Shown piece after piece: positions 28,456 through 36,530 of a stretch of 64,000 nucleotides of DNA. Source of the DNA: UKL13-2 sp947085425 (GTDB taxonomy: Bacteria > Pseudomonadota > Gammaproteobacteria > Burkholderiales > Usitatibacteraceae); contig CAMTWK010000019.1 of NCBI GenBank assembly GCA_947085425.1, positions 1 through 64,000 of the forward strand, read 5' to 3'. The stretch's first letter is position 1; each line of letters starts with the position of its first letter. The position numbers and the translations under genes were made by a program. A model generated the notes under the pieces. The model worked only from the letters and a program-made list of their open reading frames with translations. It ran no database searches and had not been told where the DNA came from.

Positions 28456-29826
28456 TTATTGCGCGGTGGTAGGCGCCGGTACAAGTGCTGGCGCAGATCC
28501 GTTAGGGTTGTAGTTGTTGGGCAATAACACCCATTTCACGCCATTTTGTTTCATACGTCCGGCCAATGCGCCGGCCTCGTCACCAAAACCCCAATAAAAG
28601 TCCACCCGTACGCCGCCAGCAATCGCGCCGCCGGTATCTTGCGCGACCATCAGCCGGTTAAGTGGTTGTTTGGAGTTGGGAAATGTTGTCGACAGAAATA
28701 CCGGAACACCGAGCGGGATCACGCGCGCATCAACCGCAATCGAGCGGCCGGCCGTCAGCGGCACACCCAAAGTGCCGATCGGGCCGCTGCCGGCAGAGGA
28801 AATTTCTTTAAAAAAAACGTAGCTGGGATTGGCATTCATGAATTGCTGAACTTTTCTTGGGTTACGTTCCGCCCAATTCTTGATCCCCTGCATCGAAGCG
28901 CGTTCGGCGCGTAACTCCCCGCGCCGGATCAATAACCCGGCAATACTGCGAAATGGGTGGCCATTTTGGTCCGCATAACCAACCCGCATACGACCGCCAT
29001 CGGTAAATTGAATCTGGCCGGACCCTTGAATGTGCAAAAAAAACAATTCAACGGCATTGTCGACCCAGGCGATTTCGAGCCCGCTTAACGGTGATTTTTC
29101 CGGATTGGTGCCTTCAATATCCGCCCGATCATAGTAGGGCACTAATTTATTGCCGACAATGCGCCCACGCAAACGCCGATGTTTTAAATCCGGATAAAGA
29201 TCGCTTAGTTCCACAGAAATGAGGTCCTGCGGCTGAGCAAATATCGGGTAGCGAAAAGTCTTGGTACGCGTGCGAGAGCCCATCAGCAACGGTTCGTAGT
29301 ATCCGGTCACCGTTCCGGTGGTGGATTCATTTGCATTTCGGACTTGGAACGGTTGAAAATTTTGACGAAAAAAATTTGTCGCGTCATGCCGGCTAAATTT
29401 TTTAGCAACCAGCTCACTGGCGTGGTTGCAAACCGTTGCCCATTCGCTGCGCGTTTTCAGGACGCTGCAACCCTGTTCAAACGCAGTCAGAGCCTCACTC
29501 GGATCGTCACTCTCCCAATCGACGAGTTGCGACCAGTCTGTCTTTTCGAGCCGCCCGCGTAGTGGTTCGGCACTGGTAAGGGGTGGCTCATCAACAATAG
29601 TGGGCATCGATGTGGACGGAGAGGCCGGCGCACAGGTTGGACACACCGGACAAATCGGCGCCGCAACGCTGCAGGCGGCGGATTGGCTGGATGGCGCGGT
29701 GCTGATTTGTGTTGGCATCGGCGGGGAAGATGCACAACCGGCGAGTAATGCCAGCACCAGCAATATGGATAGGATGGATTTGGAAAAAAAATTTACACGT
29801 GGCAGAATGGATCGAACGGATTTCAT
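28456..29826 (-). CDS. mltA: Membrane-bound lytic murein transglycosylase A
   Basis: An outer-membrane lipoprotein that cleaves peptidoglycan glycan strands to 1,6-anhydro products. The start at 29826 gives 456 residues with a lipobox LLAGC and acylated Cys31. A Pro/Ser-rich tether follows, then the MltA barrel domain (TGYYEPLLMGSR) and the C-terminal 3D domain (VAQDTGGAIAG, RVDFYWGFGDEAG) with its conserved aspartates. The open frame extends upstream to 29982, but that start would bury the signal sequence. Confidence 0.94.
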   Translation of the reverse strand: MKSVRSILPRVNFFSKSILSILLVLALLAGCASSPPMPTQISTAPSSQSAACSVAAPICPVCPTCAPASPSTSMPTIVDEPPLTSAEPLRGRLEKTDWSQLVDWESDDPSEALTAFEQGCSVLKTRSEWATVCNHASELVAKKFSRHDATNFFRQNFQPFQVRNANESTTGTVTGYYEPLLMGSRTRTKTFRYPIFAQPQDLISVELSDLYPDLKHRRLRGRIVGNKLVPYYDRADIEGTNPEKSPLSGLEIAWVDNAVELFFLHIQGSGQIQFTDGGRMRVGYADQNGHPFRSIAGLLIRRGELRAERASMQGIKNWAERNPRKVQQFMNANPSYVFFKEISSAGSGPIGTLGVPLTAGRSIAVDARVIPLGVPVFLSTTFPNSKQPLNRLMVAQDTGGAIAGGVRVDFYWGFGDEAGALAGRMKQNGVKWVLLPNNYNPNGSAPALVPAPTTAQ

Positions 29827-29933
29827 GTTGCCAGTATAAGCGGGCGGCCATGCGGTCTTACCATGCCGCATTTCAAATTTCGGCAGGGATGACCGAAAGA
29901 AGATATAAGCAGTGGCAAAAAAGGAAATGAACG

Positions 29934-30095
29934 ATGGCTTGGGTAATATTTGAAATCTTCCTGGTGCTTTGTTTGGCCACATTTATCGTTTGGTGGACGT
30001 TGCCGAAGTCGACAAAAAAATTGGCAAAAAAAGTGGATGAACCTGCGACAAATTCGTCGCAATCAAAGGATCAGCAAAACGGTCATTCAGATTAG
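29934..30095 (+). CDS. Unrecognised 53-residue single-pass membrane protein
   Basis: A short gene starting MAWVIFEIFLVLCLATF. Residues 3-22 form one hydrophobic helix rich in Trp and Ile. A basic stretch (KSTKKLAKK) and a polar Gln/Ser/Asp-rich tail follow, so the tail should be cytoplasmic by the positive-inside rule. AAGGA lies a suitable distance before the ATG. It is divergent from mltA (107 bp between starts) and convergent with apaG. No family is recognised. The coding call rests on ribosome-binding site, composition and topology alone. Confidence 0.55.
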   Translation: MAWVIFEIFLVLCLATFIVWWTLPKSTKKLAKKVDEPATNSSQSKDQQNGHSD

Positions 30096-30130
30096 CGCAC
30101 GTTTGTACAAAAGCGCCGTTGTCTGGCAGG

Positions 30131-30514
30131 CTAATGTAAGACCCGCGGCACCGATAATATAAATTCGGGCACGATGGCATCAAATTTTGTGCCGTCATCC
30201 GCAACCATTTGATAGGTGCCACGCATGGTTCCCACGCTGGTTTCGAGCGATGATCCCGAGGTGTACTCAAAACTCTCCCCCGGACCGAGCACCGGTTGTT
30301 CGCCCACCACACCGACACCCCGCACCTCTTGAATCTTGTTGTCAGCATCGGTAATCACCCAGTGACGGGAAATCAGTTTGGCCGGCAGGGTGCCGACATT
30401 GGTGATTTTGATGGTGTATGCAAACACGAATTGATCGTTGTCTTCGTCCGACTGCTCGGGTAGGAAAAAAGCGTTGGCAGAAATTTTTATTGCGTATTTG
30501 TTGTTGTCGCTCAT
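30131..30514 (-). CDS. apaG: ApaG / DUF525 domain protein
   Basis: A 127-residue fibronectin-III-like protein of the ApaG (Co2+/Mg2+ efflux-associated) family. Conserved blocks are FAYTIKITNVGTLPAKLISRHWVITDA, VRGVGVVGEQPVLGPGESFEYTSG and GTMRGTYQM. Its biochemical role is unresolved. In betaproteobacteria apaG commonly sits next to mltA and rpe, as here. It is divergent from rpe with 50 bp between starts. Confidence 0.95.
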   Translation of the reverse strand: MSDNNKYAIKISANAFFLPEQSDEDNDQFVFAYTIKITNVGTLPAKLISRHWVITDADNKIQEVRGVGVVGEQPVLGPGESFEYTSGSSLETSVGTMRGTYQMVADDGTKFDAIVPEFILSVPRVLH

Positions 30515-30564
30515 GGTGAGATGCTACCACGCAGAATGCGCTCGTCTTCGCGTAAAATCACGCC

Positions 30565-31266
30565 ATGCATTTTAAAATCGCCCCTTCCATTCTGTCCGCT
30601 GACTTTGCCCGTTTGGGTGAGGAAGTGCGTAATGTCATTGCCGCCGGCGCGGACCTGATCCATTTTGATGTGATGGACAATCATTACGTGCCGAATCTGA
30701 CCATTGGTCCAATGGTATGTGAGGCGGTCCGGCCCCACGCAAAACGTGCAGATGGCGGCAGGGTGCCAATCGATGTGCATTTGATGGTCAAGCCGGTTGA
30801 TCGGATTATTCCCGATTTTGCCAAGGCGGGTGCAGACATTATTTCCTTTCACCCGGAAGCATCCGGGCATGTTGATCGGACGTTGTCGCTTATTCGTGAA
30901 AGCGGGTGCAAGGCGGGTTTGGTCTTTAACCCGGCGACCTCGTTGAACTTTCTTGATCACGTTATGGACAAGGTTGATCTCATCCTGATCATGAGTGTGA
31001 ATCCCGGGTTTGGCGGGCAAAAATTTATTCCGGCGGCGTTAGAAAAACTACGGTTGGCAAAAAAACGCATTGCGACCGAGTTTGAACGATCCGGCCGGGA
31101 AGTTTGGCTGGAGGTGGATGGCGGCGTGAAAGCGGACAATATTGTCGACATTGCCAATGCGGGCGCCGATACCTTTGTCGCCGGTTCGGCTATTTTTAAT
31201 TCGGACGACTATACAAAAACCATCTCGGCAATGCGCGCGGCGTTGGCGAATTCAACGGCATCCTGA
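30565..31266 (+). CDS. rpe: Ribulose-phosphate 3-epimerase
   Basis: A 233-residue TIM-barrel epimerase interconverting ribulose-5-P and xylulose-5-P in the pentose phosphate pathway. Conserved pieces are APSILSADFARLGEEV, HFDVMDNHYVPN and DVHLMVKP with metal/catalytic His and Asp residues, MSVNPGFGGQKFI, and the phosphate-binding VDGGVKADN and AGSAIFNS. It heads a run with gph that leads into the trp operon. Confidence 0.97.
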   Translation: MHFKIAPSILSADFARLGEEVRNVIAAGADLIHFDVMDNHYVPNLTIGPMVCEAVRPHAKRADGGRVPIDVHLMVKPVDRIIPDFAKAGADIISFHPEASGHVDRTLSLIRESGCKAGLVFNPATSLNFLDHVMDKVDLILIMSVNPGFGGQKFIPAALEKLRLAKKRIATEFERSGREVWLEVDGGVKADNIVDIANAGADTFVAGSAIFNSDDYTKTISAMRAALANSTAS

Positions 31267-31344
31267 TTGGCCTGGAATGTTGGTTGACCGCCGCGTTTGA
31301 CCATGGTTTTGCCCACGTAATCTGCATTTGGAAGCGAATCTGAT

Positions 31345-32205
31345 ATGCAACACAACAACTTGCCAGACAATTTGAACAGCACTAGCGTTGACGCGGCGAA
31401 CGGGCGGGAAATGGCGGAAACGGCAGTCCAGACGGCCACTTTGAACGTGGTTGCTGATGGACAGCTGCCGGCTGACGATGGAAAAGACGAAACAAAAAAA
31501 ATTCGTTATCGTGCCAAGCCAAAGTTTCCAATGCCGGTGTCTGCAAAGTTGCTGGCGCTCGATCTTGACGGTACGCTCTTGGACACGGCCGACGATATTG
31601 CCACGGCTGCCAATCGGATGCGCGCGGCGTTTGGTTTTGGCCCGCTGGAAGCGATCGTCATCCGTAATTTCATCGGCCGTGGTATCGCCAATCTGGTTTC
31701 GCTGAGCATGAAAAGTGCGGTTGGTGAATTGGGTGCAGGCGCCACCAAAGTTGCCATTGCGCAGTTTGAAAAACAATACGAATCATGCCTGGCCGACACA
31801 TCCCGGCCCTTCCCCGGCGTTTTTGAAGGGCTGGAATTATTCAAGGAAAAGGGCTTCAAACTCGCTTGTATTACCAACAAGTCGGAACGGTTTGTGTTGC
31901 CCCTGCTGGAAAAAACCGCGCTTGCCGACTATTTTGAGTTGGTTGTCTGCGGTGACAGTCTGGCGGAAAAAAAGCCGCACCCGTTGCCGATCCAACACAC
32001 CGCAAAACAATTTGGCGTGAAAGTTGAAGAGCTTGTTTTGATTGGGGACTCCATGCACGATGCCGCCGCCGCGCGCGCGGCCGGATGTCCGGTTTTTATC
32101 GTGCCCTATGGTTACAACGAAGGGCAGGAATTACGTGGTCTGGATTGTGACGCGTTTATTGACGATCTGTCAGCCGCGTTAAAGTACGTTAAGATAACCG
32201 TCTAG
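31345..32205 (+). CDS. gph: Phosphoglycolate phosphatase with N-terminal extension
   Basis: A HAD-family phosphatase dephosphorylating 2-phosphoglycolate. The nucleophile motif LDLDGTLLDT is near residue 70, the motif III lysine is in EKKPHPLP, and IGDSMHDAAAA is motif IV. The open frame gives 286 residues with about 62 extra, hydrophilic, low-complexity residues before the HAD domain. ATG 31531 (MPVSAKLL) would give a normal-length 224-residue enzyme but has no ribosome-binding site. GGAAG precedes ATG 31345. Which start is used is uncertain. Confidence 0.9.
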   Translation: MQHNNLPDNLNSTSVDAANGREMAETAVQTATLNVVADGQLPADDGKDETKKIRYRAKPKFPMPVSAKLLALDLDGTLLDTADDIATAANRMRAAFGFGPLEAIVIRNFIGRGIANLVSLSMKSAVGELGAGATKVAIAQFEKQYESCLADTSRPFPGVFEGLELFKEKGFKLACITNKSERFVLPLLEKTALADYFELVVCGDSLAEKKPHPLPIQHTAKQFGVKVEELVLIGDSMHDAAAARAAGCPVFIVPYGYNEGQELRGLDCDAFIDDLSAALKYVKITV

Positions 32206-32209
32206 ACGG
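32167..32209 (+). promoter_or_regulatory. Candidate trp promoter with palindrome at the start site
   Basis: CTGTCA (32167-32172), 17 bp and TAAGAT (32190-32195) resemble a sigma-70 promoter inside the end of gph. The perfect palindrome CCGTCTAGACGG (32198-32209) covers the expected transcription start, a position suited to a repressor. It is not a clear TrpR operator (only one CTAG). Confidence 0.45.
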
Positions 32210-32229
32210 AATATTTTTCTCTTTGAAAT

Positions 32230-32292
32230 ATGATCATGACGTTTGTCGATAAAACAGTTTGGGCATGGCGATGGCAGATTTGGCGTAACTAA
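32230..32292 (+). CDS. trpL: trp operon leader peptide (Trp-rich attenuator ORF)
   Basis: A 20-residue reading frame between gph and trpE with four tryptophans in eight residues (WAWRWQIW, residues 11-18). This is the hallmark of ribosome-mediated attenuation: ribosomes stall on the Trp codons when charged tRNA-Trp is scarce. A second in-frame ATG at 32236 could be the real start. A hairpin overlaps the last Trp codon and the stop, and a second long-range pairing is possible downstream. The ribosome-binding site is weak. Chance occurrence of four TGG codons just upstream of trpE is very unlikely. Confidence 0.82.
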   Translation: MIMTFVDKTVWAWRWQIWRN

Positions 32293-32339
32293 ATACGCCT
32301 GTCTTTCCGTTGTATTTCCTGTTTCAACTGTCTTTGTCG
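32247..32339 (+). promoter_or_regulatory. Attenuator RNA structures upstream of trpE
   Basis: Two candidate structures are visible. One is the perfect hairpin GGCGTA/TACGCC (32282-32287 with 32294-32299), covering the trpL stop and followed by a modest TGTCTTT. The other is a 13-bp pairing with one bulge of 32247-32259 with 32326-32339. They would compete with the translating ribosome. No classical terminator with a long T run is seen, so the exact mechanism is open. Confidence 0.5.
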
Positions 32340-32347
32340 AGAACACC

Positions 32348-33865
32348 ATGAATGAAGCCACCTTCCAACGATTGGCCGCCGACGGCTACAACCGCATACC
32401 GGTCACGCTTGAGACTTTTGCTGATCTGGATACGCCTTTATCCATTTACCTGAAGCTCGCCAACAAACCACATTCCTATTTGCTCGAATCGGTTATCGGT
32501 GGCGAACGGTTTGGACGTTATTCGATTGTTGGGCTGCCGGCGCGCGAATGGCTTGAGGTGCGCGGACACAATGTTTTGCTGATGCGGTCCTTGAACGACG
32601 CCCCTGCGCGCATTGCCGAGCAATTGACTGTGGCTGACCCGCTTGAGTTTATTGACCAATATCGGAATCGCTTCAAGGTGGCGCCAATCGGCGGCGTATT
32701 GCGCTTTGCAGGTGGCCTGGCAGGATATTTTGGTTACGATATTGTGCAATATATCGAGCCAAAGCTGGGCAAACATGGTGGTCAAGCGGGTCAACAATTT
32801 ATCAACAAACCGGATGTGATCGGGGCGCCGGACATTTTATTGATGCTGTCCGACGAGTTGGCGGTGGTCGATAATTTGTCCGGAAAACTGACCATAATTG
32901 TTTACGCCGATCCGTCTGATCAAAACGCGTACCTACTTGCCCAAAGCCGTTTAACAGAATTGCGCCTGCAATTGCGCAGCCACGCACCATTGCCGGCTTA
33001 TGTGCCGTCCGGAATCCAGCCGAAATCCGTCTCGGAAATTGGTAAAGAGAAATTTTTGCAGGCGGTCAAAAAGGCAAAACAATATATTGTTGACGGCGAC
33101 ATCATGCAGGTGCAAATTTCCCAGCGCATTTCGCAACCGTTCGACGCGCCGCCCATCAATCTTTATCGCGCCCTGCGCTCCATTAATCCTTCGCCGTATA
33201 TGTTCTATTTTGATATGGGGTCATTCCATATTGTCGGCGCGTCGCCGGAGATTTTGGTGCGGCAGGAAGGCGGCAAAATCACCGTTCGGCCGATCGCCGG
33301 CACACGCAAGCGGGGTGCCACGCCAGAGCAGGATGCTGCGCTCGAGGATGAGTTGTGTGCCGATCCGAAGGAGCGCGCTGAACATTTGATGTTGATTGAC
33401 CTCGGACGCAACGACATCGGTCGCGTTGCCAAAGTGGGCAGTGTCAAGGTGACAGAACAATTCGTGGTGGAACGTTATTCGCACGTGATGCATTTGGTCT
33501 CAAATGTTGATGGCGAGATACGCGACGATGTGGGTGCCATTGATTTACTGCGCGCCACCTTCCCGGCGGGGACTGTGACCGGCACGACAAAAGTTCGGGC
33601 AATGGAGGTCATTGATGAACTCGAACCGTCAAAACGGGGTATTTACGCCGGTGCAGCGGGTTACCTTGGTTTTAACGGTAATCTTGATTTGGCTATTTCG
33701 ATCCGCACCGGGGTGGTAAAAGACGGCGTACTGTATGCGCAGGCGGCTGCCGGAATTGTCGCTGATTCCGTGCCGGAGTTGGAGTGGCAGGAGACGGAAA
33801 ATAAGGTGCGCGCCTTGCTGCGCGCCGCAGAAATGGTCGCAACCGGCATTGATACAAACAGTTAA
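32348..33865 (+). CDS. trpE: Anthranilate synthase component I
   Basis: TrpE converts chorismate to anthranilate using ammonia delivered by TrpG. The start at 32348 (MNEATFQRLA) gives 505 residues, the normal length. The N-terminal part has the LLES element of the Trp feedback site, and the catalytic part has SPEILVRQEG, PIAGTRKRG, RAEHLMLIDLGRNDIGRVA and PAGTVTGTTKVRAMEVIDELEP. An upstream in-frame ATG at 32243 would start inside the leader peptide and is rejected. It is the first structural gene after trpL. Confidence 0.97.
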   Translation: MNEATFQRLAADGYNRIPVTLETFADLDTPLSIYLKLANKPHSYLLESVIGGERFGRYSIVGLPAREWLEVRGHNVLLMRSLNDAPARIAEQLTVADPLEFIDQYRNRFKVAPIGGVLRFAGGLAGYFGYDIVQYIEPKLGKHGGQAGQQFINKPDVIGAPDILLMLSDELAVVDNLSGKLTIIVYADPSDQNAYLLAQSRLTELRLQLRSHAPLPAYVPSGIQPKSVSEIGKEKFLQAVKKAKQYIVDGDIMQVQISQRISQPFDAPPINLYRALRSINPSPYMFYFDMGSFHIVGASPEILVRQEGGKITVRPIAGTRKRGATPEQDAALEDELCADPKERAEHLMLIDLGRNDIGRVAKVGSVKVTEQFVVERYSHVMHLVSNVDGEIRDDVGAIDLLRATFPAGTVTGTTKVRAMEVIDELEPSKRGIYAGAAGYLGFNGNLDLAISIRTGVVKDGVLYAQAAAGIVADSVPELEWQETENKVRALLRAAEMVATGIDTNS

Positions 33866-33879
33866 CGGATCAAAATATC

Positions 33880-34896
33880 ATGAAAATAATCGATCTTCGA
33901 AGTGATACGGTAACGCGGCCAACTGCGGCGATGCTTGCGGCCATGACATCGGCAAAAGTGGGTGATGACGTGTTTGGGGATGATCCCACCGTCAATGCCC
34001 TGCAGGAAAAAACGGCCGAACTGGTTGGCATGCAAGCGGCTTTGTTTTTGCCTTCCGGAACACAAAGCAATTTATGCGGTTTGATGGCGCACTGCGCGCG
34101 TGGCGATGAATATATCGTCGGTCAAAACGCGCACACTTATAAATATGAAGGTGGCGGCGCGGCGGTGTTGGGCTCCATTCAGCCGCAACCGATTGAGAAT
34201 GCGGCGGACGGCTCGATTCCAATTGAAAAAATCCGCGCGGCGGTCAAACCAGACGATAGTCACTTTGCCATCACCCGCCTGATTGCACTTGAAAACACCA
34301 TTGGCGGCAAAGTATTGACCGAAGGGTATATGGCGCAAGTGCAGACTCTTGCCGGTGAAAAATCGCTGGCCATGCATCTTGATGGGGCGCGATTGTTTAA
34401 TGCGGCGGTCAAAACGAATCGCAGCGCAAAACAAATTTGTGCCTATTTTGATTCGGTGTCGATTTGTTTGTCGAAGGGGCTTGGTGCACCAGTCGGCTCG
34501 GTGTTGTGCGGCAGCAAGGAGCTTATCAAACGTGCCCGGCGCTATCGCAAAATGTTGGGCGGGGGCATGCGTCAGGCCGGTTTTATCGCCGCCGCCGGGA
34601 TTTTTGCGCTTGATCATCATATAAACCGCCTGCATGATGATCACGATCACGCCACACGGCTGGCGATAGGATTAAGGGAAATCAAGCCGCTGAGCCTGGT
34701 CATGCCCGATACCAATATATTGTTTGTTAATCTACCGGCGGCAGACGTTGCCGCTTTGCAGGCGCACCTTGAGCAGGCGGGAATCACGGCGATTGTCGGA
34801 GTGCACACGCGGTTGGTGACACATTTGGACGTTACCGCGTCCGATGTGGATCGTGTTGTCGATGCGTTCCACGCGTTCTACCGCGGACGGGTCTGA
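33880..34896 (+). CDS. ltaE: Low-specificity L-threonine aldolase
   Basis: A 338-residue PLP enzyme of fold type I that splits L-threonine or allo-threonine to glycine and acetaldehyde. The opening DLRSDTVTRPT, GDDVFGDDPTVNALQE and LPSGTQSN are typical. The PLP lysine is in SICLSKGLGAPVGSVLCG. It lies between trpE (14 bp gap) and trpG (2 bp gap), so it is transcribed with the tryptophan genes. The insertion is unusual and its metabolic reason is not known. Confidence 0.94.
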   Translation: MKIIDLRSDTVTRPTAAMLAAMTSAKVGDDVFGDDPTVNALQEKTAELVGMQAALFLPSGTQSNLCGLMAHCARGDEYIVGQNAHTYKYEGGGAAVLGSIQPQPIENAADGSIPIEKIRAAVKPDDSHFAITRLIALENTIGGKVLTEGYMAQVQTLAGEKSLAMHLDGARLFNAAVKTNRSAKQICAYFDSVSICLSKGLGAPVGSVLCGSKELIKRARRYRKMLGGGMRQAGFIAAAGIFALDHHINRLHDDHDHATRLAIGLREIKPLSLVMPDTNILFVNLPAADVAALQAHLEQAGITAIVGVHTRLVTHLDVTASDVDRVVDAFHAFYRGRV

Positions 34897-34898
34897 CG

Positions 34899-35465
34899 AT
34901 GCTGTTGATGATTGATAACTACGATTCATTTACCTTTAATCTTGTTCAATATTTTGGCGAGTTGGGCGAGGATGTGGTGGTTAAACGCAACGATGAAATT
35001 TCGTTGGCAGAAATAGACCAGCTTCGCCCTTCAAAAATCGTCATATCACCGGGGCCATGCACACCAAACGAGGCGGGGGTATCCGTGTCGGCCATTTTGA
35101 CATTTGCAGGCAAGATTCCGATACTCGGTGTGTGCCTTGGTCATCAGAGTATTGGCCAGGCATTCGGCGGCAAAATCATCCATGCCAAAACGCTCATGCA
35201 CGGTAAAACATCGCAAATTACCCATATCAATCGCGGCGTATTTGCGGGTCTGCCTTCCCCCTATCGGGCGACGCGTTATCACTCATTGGTAATCGAGCGC
35301 GACTCCTGCCCGGATTGTCTCGAGGTGACCGCGTGGACCGACGATGGTGAAATCATGGGGGTCCGCCACAAGACGTTACCTGTTGAGGGGGTGCAATTCC
35401 ATCCCGAATCGATCATGACCGAGCATGGTCATCAGTTATTAAAAAATTTCCTGACCGCGTATTAA
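34899..35465 (+). CDS. trpG: Anthranilate synthase component II (glutamine amidotransferase)
   Basis: A 188-residue class I glutaminase supplying ammonia to TrpE. The oxyanion/nucleophile loop ILGVCLGHQSIGQAFGG contains the catalytic Cys, and GVQFHPESIMTEHG has the His-Glu pair. The opening MIDNYDSFTFNLVQYF is the family hallmark. It could also serve as PabA in folate synthesis, as in organisms with a single amidotransferase. It is followed by trpD after 25 bp. Confidence 0.97.
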   Translation: MLLMIDNYDSFTFNLVQYFGELGEDVVVKRNDEISLAEIDQLRPSKIVISPGPCTPNEAGVSVSAILTFAGKIPILGVCLGHQSIGQAFGGKIIHAKTLMHGKTSQITHINRGVFAGLPSPYRATRYHSLVIERDSCPDCLEVTAWTDDGEIMGVRHKTLPVEGVQFHPESIMTEHGHQLLKNFLTAY

Positions 35466-35490
35466 CGACGTAATAACCAAGGCATTCATT

Positions 35491-36519
35491 ATGTTTACTC
35501 CAAAAGAGGCGATTAGTCGTTTGTCAGACAAACGCGAAATTTTTTACGACGAAATGGTTGATTTGTTCCGGCAGGTGATGGCGGGGCAGGTTTCACAAGT
35601 ACAGTTGTCGGCTATTCTGATGGGCTTGCATGTCAAGACCGAGAGTGTTTCGGAAATTGCCGCAGCCGCACAGGTGATGCGTGAGTTTTCGACCAAGGTT
35701 GAGGTGGCCGATAAAACGCACCTGATTGATACCTGTGGGACCGGCGGGGACCAGGCGCATACCTTTAATGTTTCCACTGCGGCCGCATTTGTTGCCGCTG
35801 CCGCCGGTGCCAAGGTCGCCAAACACGGCGGTCGCTCGGTTTCTTCGCAATCGGGTAGCGCGGACGTATTGGAGGTGCTTGGCGTTAATTTAAATCTCAC
35901 ACCACAACAGGTCAGCGAGTCGATTGACCAAGTTGGAATTGGTTTTATGTTCGCCCCCAACCATCACCCGGCGATGAAATATGCCGCGCCGGTACGAAAA
36001 GAGCTGGGTATGCGCACAATTTTAAATATCTTGGGGCCGTTGACCAATCCGGCCGGCGCACCCAATCAATTGATGGGGGTGTTCCATATGGATTTGGTGG
36101 GCATTCAGGCGCGGGTGTTGAAACAACTGGGTGCAAAACATGTGATGGTGGTGCATGGTGAAGATGGCTTGGATGAAATCACCCTGGGTGGAAAGACCCA
36201 TGTGGCGGAGGTCAAACACGGGTTTGTGACCGAATATGTGATCGAGCCAAAACAATTTGGATTCGACGTGACCTCGATTGACCAGATCAAGGTTGCGGAC
36301 AAAGATGCGTCAAAAGTGATGCTGTTGGATGTGCTGGACAATCACTCAGGAGCGGCGAAGGAAATCGTCATCCTGAACGCGGGCGCGGCAATTTATGTTG
36401 CCGGATTGGCCAATGATTTGTGGGGTGGCGTGACGCTGGCGCGCACCATGGTTGAATCCGGTAAGGCCAGAAAAAAACTCGATGAGTTGGTTCGATTTAC
36501 TTCGGCACTGGCGATCTAA
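35491..36519 (+). CDS. trpD: Anthranilate phosphoribosyltransferase
   Basis: A 342-residue enzyme joining anthranilate to PRPP. The PRPP-binding loops DTCGTGGDQAHTFNVSTAAAFVAAAAG and KHGGRSVSSQSGSADVLE are intact, as are the anthranilate-site residues in MFAPNHHPAMKYAAPVRKELGMRT. It is a stand-alone TrpD, not fused to TrpG. It precedes trpC by 11 bp. Confidence 0.98.
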   Translation: MFTPKEAISRLSDKREIFYDEMVDLFRQVMAGQVSQVQLSAILMGLHVKTESVSEIAAAAQVMREFSTKVEVADKTHLIDTCGTGGDQAHTFNVSTAAAFVAAAAGAKVAKHGGRSVSSQSGSADVLEVLGVNLNLTPQQVSESIDQVGIGFMFAPNHHPAMKYAAPVRKELGMRTILNILGPLTNPAGAPNQLMGVFHMDLVGIQARVLKQLGAKHVMVVHGEDGLDEITLGGKTHVAEVKHGFVTEYVIEPKQFGFDVTSIDQIKVADKDASKVMLLDVLDNHSGAAKEIVILNAGAAIYVAGLANDLWGGVTLARTMVESGKARKKLDELVRFTSALAI

Positions 36520-36530
36520 ATTATCCATCG

